Assembly: GCA_965243325.1 (NCBI GenBank)
Contig: CBDEUQ010000003.1
Location: 1,860,001 to 1,924,000, forward strand
From: JANQOH01 sp965243325
GTDB taxonomy: Bacteria; Pseudomonadota; Alphaproteobacteria; UBA7887
Length of the DNA stretch: 64,000 bases
Direction: 5' to 3'
The number at the start of each line of letters is the position of its first letter. Positions within the stretch are counted from its first letter, which is position 1. The notes under the pieces were generated by a model. The model saw only the letters and a list, made by a program, of their open reading frames with translations, was not told the origin of the DNA and made no database searches. Positions 8,985 to 16,713 of the stretch are shown piece by piece. The translations under genes were made by a program, and so were the position numbers.

Positions 8985-9416
8985 GCAGTTTCCTTTTCTG
9001 CCCCAAATGTTATGCGATAAGCGCGGTGCCGACGGGCGCGCCCAGTTAGAGTGCGGCAGCGACGATCCAAGCGAGAGTCTCGACCAGGGGTGCGGCGTCG
9101 GCCCTGCACAAGGACGAGCGAGCGGCGATACGCATGCCGCGTTCCGTACGATTCACGGGTTCTCTCCAGTGTGCGTTCGGGCGGGGATATTCGAAGATGC
9201 CCGCGGCTCTGTCGAGGGGAGTCACAAGGACCGGGCGTCCGTCGCGGGTCGCCAAGGCGGGTCCGGCGAATTGGCGGCCGACAGGACGGGCGGGATACGG
9301 GACAAACGGGAGCGATCCGCGCGGTGCCGCTTTGCTGAACGTGCATACCGGGACTGCTCGATGTATTTCTCCCGGGTGCCGGCGGGAAAAGGCCACCAAG
9401 AAAGGCGCAGACAAGA
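8985..9416. other. Intergenic stretch between caspase-like and nuclease genes
   Basis: The two flanking genes diverge from here, so both promoters should lie in it. A minus-strand frame (9046-9669) has a coding-like last third (LATRDGRPVLVTPLDRAAG) but overlaps the nuclease gene and has no supported start. I could not assign it. Confidence 0.4.
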
Positions 9417-10268
9417 ATGGACCGAGCGGCAACAGACGGCATCCGGAAGTTGCTCGATTTTCCGCATCCCGCATTTCGTTCCGCCGAATTGCGCCTTGTC
9501 GGCGACTTGTGCTCGGACCCGCTGACAAGGGCGATACGGAACGACGTCCTCGCGTTTCGCAGACCGGCCTGGTCCTCAGATGCGCATCGTGCTCTCGTGC
9601 GCTTTGGCGAAAGACGGTCCGACGCCGTCGTGGTGGCGCTCGGGAGGAACGCTCTCCCACTTGACACAACGCCGGCCTGGTCCCGGGGGGCGCCCGCCGT
9701 CAAGAGCGCTTTCGCGTTGCGCCGCAGGCTGCACCTGTTCCGGGCCGAGCCGTCGGTATCCTGGACGACCTTTACCGAGCCCCAGTTCACGAAGGGGTTC
9801 GCCTACTTTATGGACGCCTCCCGGAGCGAAGTGCGGATCGAAAGGGTTCGCGCATTCTTGAAAGCGCTCGGCGCTGCGGCGCTCGTCGGAGAGATCAGCG
9901 AGGCTGCGGTGAGCGCGGAAGCACTGACCTCGGGAGGGCGGCGCATCGATCTGCTGATCGAATGGTGGGATTCGTTGCAGGGGCGCTACGCGGCCGCCGT
10001 AGAGGCCAAGCTCGGCCATCATGTCACCGGCGGCCAGCTCCCTGCCTACCGCAATCATCTCCGCAAGGTCGCGAGGGAGCGTCGCCTCCTGGCGGTTGTT
10101 GCGCCGCGGCTTACCGTCGGCACCGACAGGTCGCTCCGGCGCAATCGCGACTGGCGCTGGGTGGCGTGGCGCGACCTGCTGATCGCCCATGAGCGCGCCC
10201 TGCCGGACGAGTACGACGAACATGAATACGCCCGGTTCCGCCGGAGCCTTTGGAACCAGACCGGCTGA
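9417..10268 (+). CDS. PD-(D/E)XK nuclease-superfamily protein
   Basis: This 283-residue protein shows a PD-(D/E)XK core in its second half: Asp178 in GGRRIDLLIEWWD, then E196-A-K198 in AAVEAKLG, followed by a Gln/Tyr helix (GGQLPAYRNHL). An upstream TEPQFTKGFAYFMD segment could hold the leading Glu (E121). This spacing matches the PDDEXK_4-like group found in defence and mobile DNA. The protein likely cuts DNA or RNA, but substrate and trigger are unknown. It is followed 42 bp later by a second gene on the same strand, suggesting a two-gene unit. Confidence 0.72.
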   Translation: MDRAATDGIRKLLDFPHPAFRSAELRLVGDLCSDPLTRAIRNDVLAFRRPAWSSDAHRALVRFGERRSDAVVVALGRNALPLDTTPAWSRGAPAVKSAFALRRRLHLFRAEPSVSWTTFTEPQFTKGFAYFMDASRSEVRIERVRAFLKALGAAALVGEISEAAVSAEALTSGGRRIDLLIEWWDSLQGRYAAAVEAKLGHHVTGGQLPAYRNHLRKVARERRLLAVVAPRLTVGTDRSLRRNRDWRWVAWRDLLIAHERALPDEYDEHEYARFRRSLWNQTG

Positions 10269-10310
10269 CGTTGACCAAGGTCCTCGACCGAAAGAAAGGA
10301 GACTGGCGAC

Positions 10311-10943
10311 ATGCAGCTCGCTTTGCCGGAGAGCTATCGAGCCTACTGCACCGACACTGCGGTCCGCACCGCCGTCGATCACATCCTGTCCTCCGAGGAC
10401 AGGAGAGGAGGGCTCGGCCTTCCCCCCAACCTTGACTGGAGAAACCTGCCGGATTTCCACCGGGCGGTGTTGTCGGCGCATCAGGTGCGCTGCGAGCGGG
10501 CCATATTCCTGTTCGATCTCTGGGAAACGGTCTGGCGACCGGTCCTCGCCGAGTCCGGTTTGCAGGGCGAACTCGAACCCTGCACCGTCGCCGACACAGA
10601 GGTGTGGAACGGCGCGAAGCTCGATACGAATACCATTTGGACCAACCAGTGGTTCGGTCACAACTTCAACGTCGGCGGCGCCCGCTATGTTGTCGCGCTG
10701 GGGGTGTCCGACGATTCCGTTCGAGTGAAACTCTCGCTTCAGTTTTGGGGCGCAAACGACACGGACCATACGACCGGCCACAACTTCGGCGAAGACTGGC
10801 CGGAGAAGGCTATCGAGGACGGTTGCGCGTGGACAAGCAATGACCTCTCCCCGATTGGTGAGAACGGTATGATCGACCCGGTCAAGCTTCGCAAAGCGGC
10901 GGCGGACGCGATGGCTGCGGTGGAGGCCTTTCTTCAGGATTGA
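10311..10943 (+). CDS. Unknown partner of the PD-(D/E)XK gene
   Basis: The 210-residue product is acidic to neutral, soluble and not recognised. It has Trp-rich stretches (WTNQWFGHNFNVGG, LSLQFWGANDTDHTTGHNF) typical of a compact beta-rich fold. There is an AAAGGAGA ribosome-binding site just upstream of the ATG. The 42-bp gap to the nuclease gene points to co-expression, so it may be a regulator, sensor or protective partner. That role is inference from position only. Confidence 0.6.
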   Translation: MQLALPESYRAYCTDTAVRTAVDHILSSEDRRGGLGLPPNLDWRNLPDFHRAVLSAHQVRCERAIFLFDLWETVWRPVLAESGLQGELEPCTVADTEVWNGAKLDTNTIWTNQWFGHNFNVGGARYVVALGVSDDSVRVKLSLQFWGANDTDHTTGHNFGEDWPEKAIEDGCAWTSNDLSPIGENGMIDPVKLRKAAADAMAAVEAFLQD

Positions 10944-11446
10944 GTGACGTGGCCGGACACGGCGTTTCGGAACGGGGATGACGTTACTGTTGCCGGTCGG
11001 CACCTCGGTAGCCGGCCGGATGAGTAGCCGCCAAGAGGGGTATTGGCGCTCCGCGGAACAGTCCCGACGGTGTCCGGGGCAGTGTCGGAAAGCGGGATGG
11101 CTTGGATGGTCCTTGACCCCCACGGTGGGACCTCATGCAACGAACCGCGCGCAAGTTGAGCTTTGCGTGCTGTCGTCGGCCGCTCTGCGCACGCATTCGC
11201 CCCCGCCTGTCGTCTGCGCAACCAGAATCACGCCCGTATCAAGTGCGGGATCGGACGCCTTCGGCGTCCTTCCTGACGGGCCTCGGCCCGGAAGGCCGCC
11301 GCCTGGCGCATCGCGACGGTATCGATGGGCAGGTATGCTCTTGGCTTCATTGTCGGTGAACCTCTCTTGCCTCGACCGTGGCCACGTGGTCGAAGGAGTC
11401 GACCCGGCTGCGTAATCCTTGCAGAGACAAGTCGAGACGGCACTAG
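10944..11446. other. 503 bp without a gene, left of IS copy B
   Basis: Frames of 70-145 codons occur on both strands, but none has a ribosome-binding site, recognisable domain or consistent codon use. I see no tRNA or clear terminator. It may be debris from insertion. Confidence 0.5.
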
Positions 11447-13219
11447 CCCGGATACGGCACCAGGTTGACGGCGACCGCTGAATATTTCCGGAGATGGATT
11501 GTTGGGCTGTGCGGCGGCCTCGGCACGCAGGACGAGGCGCCTGGGGCTGCCTGTTGGGCGGGATGGCGCCGGGCCATTTCGCGAACAGAGTGCGTTGCCG
11601 GTCGCCGGGATCGGGTTCGCGATCGGCGACGGGCGCGGCTTGCCCGTGGCGACCGGCGGCGGCGCGGCGGCAACGGGCAGGGCGACGGGAACGGACTACC
11701 CGGGCGAGGCGCGCGCGCTCTGGAGGTTGGTTGCCACCCGCACGAACGGCTCGCGCCAGGGGTGGACCGACGACAGCGACAGCCAGACCCGGCGCACCGT
11801 CACCTTGATGCTGCCGGCGATCTTCAGAAGGCGCAGCCGCAGGGTGGCGAACTGCGCCCGCGCCAGCGCTGTACCCTTGACGCCGAACTCCCGGATCGCC
11901 TGCATGCGGATGCCCGCGAAGGCCGAGAAGTACAGGCGCAGCTGGTTGGCCGCCATGCGGCTCGACGAGGTGCGGTCGGCGAACAGGTCGAGTTGCTGCT
12001 CCTTGATCCGGTTCTCCATGTCGCCGCGGGCGCAGTACAGATCCTCATACAGCGCGCGGGCGGCGAAGCGCTCGGCCGGCAGGCTGGTCACCACGAAACG
12101 CGGGTTGGCCCCGTTGCCGCCGGGAAGCCACTCCGCCTTGCCGACCACCCGCCGGCTCCGGCTCCAGCTCCAGCTCTTGCGCGTGCGGAAGCGGAAGCTG
12201 CGGTAGCGTCGGGACGCCTTGCCGCGCGCCAGGCAGCGCCGCCGCGACCTCTCCAGCTGTCTGGCAATCCGCGCCCGCAGGCGGGACGACTTGGCCACCC
12301 CGAGGACGAAGTCCACGTCGTGGCTCTCGCACCAGCTCATCAGCGCCTCGCGGCAGAACCCCGAATCGGCCCGCACCATGATCGCGGTGTCGGGCCTGTG
12401 TGCACGGATCTGCCGCACCACCGTGGCAAGCGCGTCGACCGAGCCCGCCGCGGGATCGACATTCGCCGGCCGCAGGCGGCAGCGCAGAACGTGGTCGCCG
12501 CAGGTGATGTAGAGCGGCAGATAGCAGTAGCAGCCGTAGTAGCCGTGGAAGAAGCGCCCCTCCTGGGCGCCGTGCACCGGGGCGTCGGTGGCATCGAGAT
12601 CAAGCACGATCTCTGCCGGCGCCGTCGCCTGCATCGCCACGAACAGCGCCACCATCTGCGCGTCGATCGCCGCGCCGTCGGCGACGATCCGCTTGTAGCG
12701 GTGCGCCGCCGCCGTCGCATCGTCGCCTGGCTCGAGACGGTTCAGCGTCGTCGAGCCGGCCAGCGGGTGGCCGAGATCGCGCGACCGCGATCGCGTCGCC
12801 CCCGTGATGTCCTCCTTGCCCAGCGCCAGCGCCAGCACGCTGTCGTCGCGCAGAACGTCGTGGTCGTTGGGGTCCTCGTAGCTTGGCGCGAGAGCGTAGA
12901 CCCGCTGCGCCACCAGCGCCTCGAGGTCATGCTCCACCCGTGCGGGGTCGCGAAAGTCGGTGAAGCACGACGCCAGCTTGGCGGTCACGCCGACGATCCG
13001 GTCGGCTTCCCGCAACAGCACAGCGCCGCCGTCCGACGACATCCGCCCGCCATCGAAACGCGCCACAACCTGGCGTCGTCCAGGACCTTCAATACGCAGT
13101 TCGCCGACGTTACGCTGTGGTCGCATGGGGTGAGCCCTCGTGGTGGTGTAAGGTGTTGGAATCCCTCACATTTACCACGAAATGCCGCCCCATGCACTAC
13201 ATCTGGTGCCGTATCCGGG
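11447..13219 (-). mobile_element. IS1380-family insertion sequence, copy B
   Basis: Copy B is 1773 bp, in the same orientation as copy A, with the same inverted repeats and CTAG on both sides (11443-11446 and 13220-13223). The only difference I noticed is C to T at 12883 (base 5129 in copy A). Near-identity means recent transposition or ongoing gene conversion. Confidence 0.9.
11696..13126 (-). CDS. IS1380-family transposase (copy B)
   Basis: The product is 476 residues and equal to copy A except for Ser in place of Gly82 in the GYED motif (ALAPSYEDPNDHD). The catalytic-region motifs (LDLDATDAPVHG, VRADSGFC, ENRIKEQQ) are intact. Gly at this position is common in the family, so copy B may be less active, but this is inference. 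Confidence 0.92.
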   Translation of the reverse strand: MRPQRNVGELRIEGPGRRQVVARFDGGRMSSDGGAVLLREADRIVGVTAKLASCFTDFRDPARVEHDLEALVAQRVYALAPSYEDPNDHDVLRDDSVLALALGKEDITGATRSRSRDLGHPLAGSTTLNRLEPGDDATAAAHRYKRIVADGAAIDAQMVALFVAMQATAPAEIVLDLDATDAPVHGAQEGRFFHGYYGCYCYLPLYITCGDHVLRCRLRPANVDPAAGSVDALATVVRQIRAHRPDTAIMVRADSGFCREALMSWCESHDVDFVLGVAKSSRLRARIARQLERSRRRCLARGKASRRYRSFRFRTRKSWSWSRSRRVVGKAEWLPGGNGANPRFVVTSLPAERFAARALYEDLYCARGDMENRIKEQQLDLFADRTSSSRMAANQLRLYFSAFAGIRMQAIREFGVKGTALARAQFATLRLRLLKIAGSIKVTVRRVWLSLSSVHPWREPFVRVATNLQSARASPG

Positions 13220-13365
13220 CTAGGCACGACGGGAGCCGGTAGCCGGCCGGGCGCGGGAGACGGCGCTGGCGCGACGTTGTGGCGTTCAATGCCGGAGCGG
13301 CGGAAGCATGCTGCATACTGCACCTCCATTATTCCGTCGAACACCGGGGCAGATTTCGGCTTTCG

Positions 13366-15387
13366 TCACGGGCCGCATCGACTTGCCTGCCTGGTCGGCG
13401 GGAGATCGGGAACCTCGAACAGGTATTCCGGTCTGTCGTTGTAGGCATAACCGCGCAGACGCCCGGCCCTGCGCCATTTTTTGATGGTGCGGATCGAGAC
13501 GGTGAGCCGGTCGGCGGCCTCATGGATCGTCAACAGCCCACGATCGCGAAGCCGCTCGTAGCGTGACCTGAGAGACCGATTGTGGCGGGTTGCTGTCACC
13601 AGCTTCGGGGTAAAGGCATGGCCATGCCCGGTTCGGGATCCGCGCGTATTGAGGATCGACGCAATCTCGCCATCCGTGTGGTCATCCAACAGCCTGTCGA
13701 TCTCGGCAACGATCTCATCGCTGGTCCTGCGGATTTCATACACGCGTGGATCCGGCGTCCAGATGAGCTCTCTGGTCGCGCCGCCGCGCAGGCGCACTCC
13801 CAGGCTCCGCGTGGCCTTGGTCAGCGTCACGTCCTCGATCAGCAGCCGCGCCATCCGCTTGCGCTCGCGGTGCGGCGTCGCCGGATCGTTCCACAGGCGG
13901 GGGAAGTCTCTGGCCAGCTCAAGCACTCGCTTTCGTTGCTCATCGTCCAACCCCCGGTCAGGCTCGGCGCGGCTGCGATCGAGCTCGTGCTGCGCCTCGT
14001 CCAGGGCCCGGAGTTTCGCGTTCCATTCCGCCTCCAGCACGTCGGCGACCATCCGGTTGTCGGGATGGGTCTGCATGAACCGTTGCCTCGCCAAGTCCGC
14101 TTCCTCGCGGGCGCGCTGCACCTGTTGGGAACGCCATAAATCGGCCTCCTCGGCGCGGGCCGTGAGCTCGTTCTGCACTTGGAGCGCGACGTCCAGCGTG
14201 AGCGGTGTCACCAGTTCCACCAGCAGCTCGCCGACCGCGCGATCGATGGCGCCGCCCGATACGCCCTGACACACGCTGCCGCTCGCTGTCTCGATCCCTT
14301 CTCTCTGGCACACATAATCGGGATATTGCCGTCCTTTACGGGTGCGGTAGCGGACCGTCATGCTCCGGCCGCAGACGCCGCAGATGGCCAGGCCCTGCAG
14401 CAGTGCCGGTCCCTCGCGCGGGGGGCTGCGGCGCTTCGCTTCGTAGGATTGCGCATTGTTCCGGAGTTGCAGTTCGTTCTCCTCGAACCGCTCCCAGGTG
14501 ATGTAGCCCGGGTGCGCGTCGCGCAACAGCACCGTCCATTCCTCGCGCGCCAGGCGCCTGTGCTCGACACCGCCGCCGGGCCGCCGGCGGCGCCGGGTGC
14601 GGCCGTACGCGAAGGCACCGGCGTATCGCGGGTTGTGCAGCGTGTTGATCACCTGCGAGAACTTCAGCCGCTTCCAATGCAGCTCGCCCTTTTGCGGTCC
14701 GCTGAGAGGACGGTGGGGGAACAGCAGCTTCTCTCTGTTGAAGTGCTTCACCGTGGCCTGCGCGGAGCCGGTCCGGGTGAAGGTGTCGAACAGCAGGCGC
14801 AGGCCGTGCTGCACTTGTTCGTCGGGGTCGAGCACCACCTGGTCGAGCGGGTCGTAGACCAGCCCCACCGGCAGAGGAAGCTTCAACTCCCCGCGCTTGG
14901 CCGCGTTGAGCGTCCCGCCGCGCAGCCGGGCGCGCATCATGTGCAGCTCTGCCTCGCTCATCGTGCCTTTAAGCCCCAGCAGGAGCCGGTCATTGAAGTC
15001 GACGGGATCGTAGACGCCGTCCTCGTCGAGGATCAGTGTCTCGCTCAGCGCGCAGAGCTCGATCAGCCGATGCCAGTCGGTGGAGTTGCGCGCGAGACGG
15101 CTGACCTCGAGCCCGAGCACGATGCCGGCCCGGCCCATGCCGACCTCGGCGACCAGGTGCTGGAACCCCTCGCGGTCGCTGTCGGCGCCAGAGAGGCCGA
15201 GATCGCGGTCGATCACGACGATGTTCTCGGTCGGCCAGCCCAGCGCCACGGCGCGCTCCCGCAGCGCGTACTGGCGGCGCGTGCTCTCGCCATGGTCGAA
15301 CACCTGCTGCAGGCTTGACTGGCGCACGTACAAGTAGGCATCGCGGCTCAGATGGCCCGTATCCACCTTCTGATGGGCGCTGCTCAT
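13366..15387 (-). CDS. Large serine recombinase
   Basis: The 673-residue recombinase has an N-terminal resolvase domain (about 15-165) with the nucleophile Ser24 in YLYVRQSSLQQV and the conserved LEVSRLARN. A recombinase domain follows (about 190-300), then a zinc ribbon (CGVCGRSM plus a distal Cys) and a coiled coil (about 400-490). Its C-terminal MerR/excisionase-type helix-turn-helix (LTIHEAADRLTVSIRTIKKW) is unusual for this family. I chose the ATG at 15387 because it overlaps the previous stop as ATGA, and YLYVRQS needs few residues before it. Large serine recombinases integrate or excise mobile elements at att sites. Confidence 0.88.
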   Translation of the reverse strand: MSSAHQKVDTGHLSRDAYLYVRQSSLQQVFDHGESTRRQYALRERAVALGWPTENIVVIDRDLGLSGADSDREGFQHLVAEVGMGRAGIVLGLEVSRLARNSTDWHRLIELCALSETLILDEDGVYDPVDFNDRLLLGLKGTMSEAELHMMRARLRGGTLNAAKRGELKLPLPVGLVYDPLDQVVLDPDEQVQHGLRLLFDTFTRTGSAQATVKHFNREKLLFPHRPLSGPQKGELHWKRLKFSQVINTLHNPRYAGAFAYGRTRRRRRPGGGVEHRRLAREEWTVLLRDAHPGYITWERFEENELQLRNNAQSYEAKRRSPPREGPALLQGLAICGVCGRSMTVRYRTRKGRQYPDYVCQREGIETASGSVCQGVSGGAIDRAVGELLVELVTPLTLDVALQVQNELTARAEEADLWRSQQVQRAREEADLARQRFMQTHPDNRMVADVLEAEWNAKLRALDEAQHELDRSRAEPDRGLDDEQRKRVLELARDFPRLWNDPATPHRERKRMARLLIEDVTLTKATRSLGVRLRGGATRELIWTPDPRVYEIRRTSDEIVAEIDRLLDDHTDGEIASILNTRGSRTGHGHAFTPKLVTATRHNRSLRSRYERLRDRGLLTIHEAADRLTVSIRTIKKWRRAGRLRGYAYNDRPEYLFEVPDLPPTRQASRCGP

Positions 15388-15689
15388 GCCGGCTTTCCTT
15401 CCATATGGCCGTTGAGCATGGCGATCAGAATGTCGATCGCCGACGTCTCGACCCCGGTGGGCAACGGCCCGGGCGCGGCCCCCGCGCACGCGGCCGCCGG
15501 CGGGGCGGGCAGCGCGGCGAAGGCATGCAGCCAGGCCGCGACGCCGCGCAACGCCACCACGCCGCTTCCGTGGCGGTCGTGGACGGCGCCGGGCTCGACG
15601 GCATGACGGCGCATCCGTTCGTACCCCTGTCCGTAGGCCGAAGGCTCCGCCGCCGGGAGCGCGGTGCAGGGTGGGTTGTGCATCGTCAT
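15384..15689 (-). CDS. Small middle gene of the recombinase operon
   Basis: This 101-residue ORF is joined to both neighbours by ATGA overlaps: its ATG at 15689 overlaps the HTH gene stop, and its TGA overlaps the recombinase ATG. The product is Ala/Pro-rich with a hydrophobic middle (VVALRGVAAWLHAFAALP) and the tail ETSAIDILIAMLNGHMEGKPA split around Ile-Asp. No family is recognised. The double overlap argues for a real, co-translated gene. Confidence 0.6.
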   Translation of the reverse strand: MTMHNPPCTALPAAEPSAYGQGYERMRRHAVEPGAVHDRHGSGVVALRGVAAWLHAFAALPAPPAAACAGAAPGPLPTGVETSAIDILIAMLNGHMEGKPA

Positions 15690-16144
15690 CGTTTTTTTCC
15701 CCGCGCCAGGGCGCGGTCGATGCTGCTGCGATGGACCGAGACGCCGAAGCGGTCGCGCACCAGCTCGACCATCTCGGCGGCGGTCAGCTCCGGCCGTTCG
15801 CTCTTCGCCGCCCGCAGCGCCTCGACCACCTCGTCGCTGAGCTTGTGGGGCCGGCGCGGTCCCGGCCGGTCCGGCAGCAGGCCCGGCAGGCCGCCGGCCT
15901 CCCATGCGCGCTGCGCCTGATACCAGGTCGGCCGCGAGACGCCGAAGCTGGCGGCGGCGTGGCTCACTGGCACGCCGTCTTCGCGCACCCGGCGCAGCAT
16001 CTCGTACTTGACCTGGAGCAGATCGCGCGGGTCGAAGAACGCATTGGACACGAACAGCTCGTCGCGCACCGCCTCCGCGTTCGGGTTCAGGCAGCCATGC
16101 TCCTTGAGGGCGCGGGTCTTGGCGTCGGCGGGGCGTCTGGCCAT
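15686..16144 (-). CDS. Helix-turn-helix protein of the recombinase operon
   Basis: The 152-residue protein has a homeodomain-like helix-turn-helix. Typical stretches are KEHGCLNPNAEAVRDELF at the start, GVPVSHAAASFGVSRPTWYQAQ as the recognition region (about 58-79) and GPRRPHKLSDEVVEALRA later. I recall this type being found repeatedly upstream of serine recombinases in alphaproteobacteria, where it may direct or repress the recombinase. It is the first gene of the three-gene coupled operon. Confidence 0.75.
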   Translation of the reverse strand: MARRPADAKTRALKEHGCLNPNAEAVRDELFVSNAFFDPRDLLQVKYEMLRRVREDGVPVSHAAASFGVSRPTWYQAQRAWEAGGLPGLLPDRPGPRRPHKLSDEVVEALRAAKSERPELTAAEMVELVRDRFGVSVHRSSIDRALARGKKR

Positions 16145-16340
16145 GGCGCGGGCTCCGTCGGAAAAGGAATGTAAGTATATTTATGCACATTCCCAACGCC
16201 GTATCAACCCCTTTCTTCCTCTTTATGATCGGAAACTCCATGCTATACTTCACATAATAGCCAGAAGACGCCGTCTTCCTGGCCGTCAAGATGCCCTGTA
16301 TTCCCCGTTTATGTGCAAAAACATTCTTACACATTCGGCA
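16145..16340 (-). promoter_or_regulatory. AT-rich control region with repeated GAATGT motifs
   Basis: This is the most AT-rich stretch of the neighbourhood. It contains an inverted repeat GGAATGT-N14-ACATTCC at 16166-16193, next to the HTH start. Two further ACATTC units in direct orientation lie at 16321-16326 and 16331-16336. TTGACG and TATTAT hexamers occur on the minus strand but with poor spacing. The symmetry suggests an operator for the HTH protein or a recombinase attachment site. Confidence 0.45.
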
Positions 16341-16632
16341 AAATCTCCTTGACAGTCTCCGCCCCGTTATCGTTCTCCCGCACGGTGCGGTCGTCCCCAT
16401 CCAGGCTGTCCAGCAATGCCGCCAGCGCAAACAGGTCCGAGAGGCGGAACGCCGACCGGCCCGCCGACACGCGCACAAACGGATCCTCGTCCGCTACGCT
16501 GGTCCAAGCCTGTCGGATGCTGCGCAGCGTCCCGTCGTCACTTGGGTATCGAAGCCACGCCACTCCCATGATCGTCCAGTTCTCAATCAGCTCGAACTCG
16601 CGCCCGTGAAGAGGATGAAACGGGTGCGTCAC
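16327..16632 (-). CDS. DUF5372-like protein
   Basis: From a GTG at 16632 the protein is about 101 residues. It begins VTHPFHPLHGREFEL and includes WTSVADEDPFVRVSAGRSAFRLSDL in two blocks, which match my memory of the DUF5372 family often seen beside serine recombinases. No ATG is available upstream in frame, so the start is provisional. It lies 182 bp upstream of the HTH gene on the same strand, making a likely four-gene recombinase module. Its function is unknown. Confidence 0.55.
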   Translation of the reverse strand: MTHPFHPLHGREFELIENWTIMGVAWLRYPSDDGTLRSIRQAWTSVADEDPFVRVSAGRSAFRLSDLFALAALLDSLDGDDRTVRENDNGAETVKEILPNV

Positions 16633-16713
16633 CCGAAACCGCCGACCCTCAACGCATCTTGAGCGTGCAGTTGACCGTGTAATCCCGGCGTTCGGCAGAG
16701 TGCGAAGGCTAGA

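Larger units (their letters stand above)
3693..13219. mobile_element. Putative composite transposon bounded by two IS1380 copies
   Basis: Two 1773-bp IS copies in the same orientation enclose 5466-11446. The cargo is a small membrane protein, a UDG-like protein, a caspase-like protease, a PD-(D/E)XK nuclease and an unknown partner. Parts of the cargo, especially 7.0-8.9 kb, are visibly less GC-rich than the flanks. The outer ends are both next to CTAG, but each single IS is also flanked by CTAG, so a single transposition of the whole block cannot be proved. Two independent insertions are the alternative. Confidence 0.5.

Noticed and set aside
9046..9669. Minus-strand frame with a coding-like last third, between the caspase-like and nuclease genes
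   Set aside because: It overlaps the better supported nuclease gene, has no credible start, and no domain is recognised.
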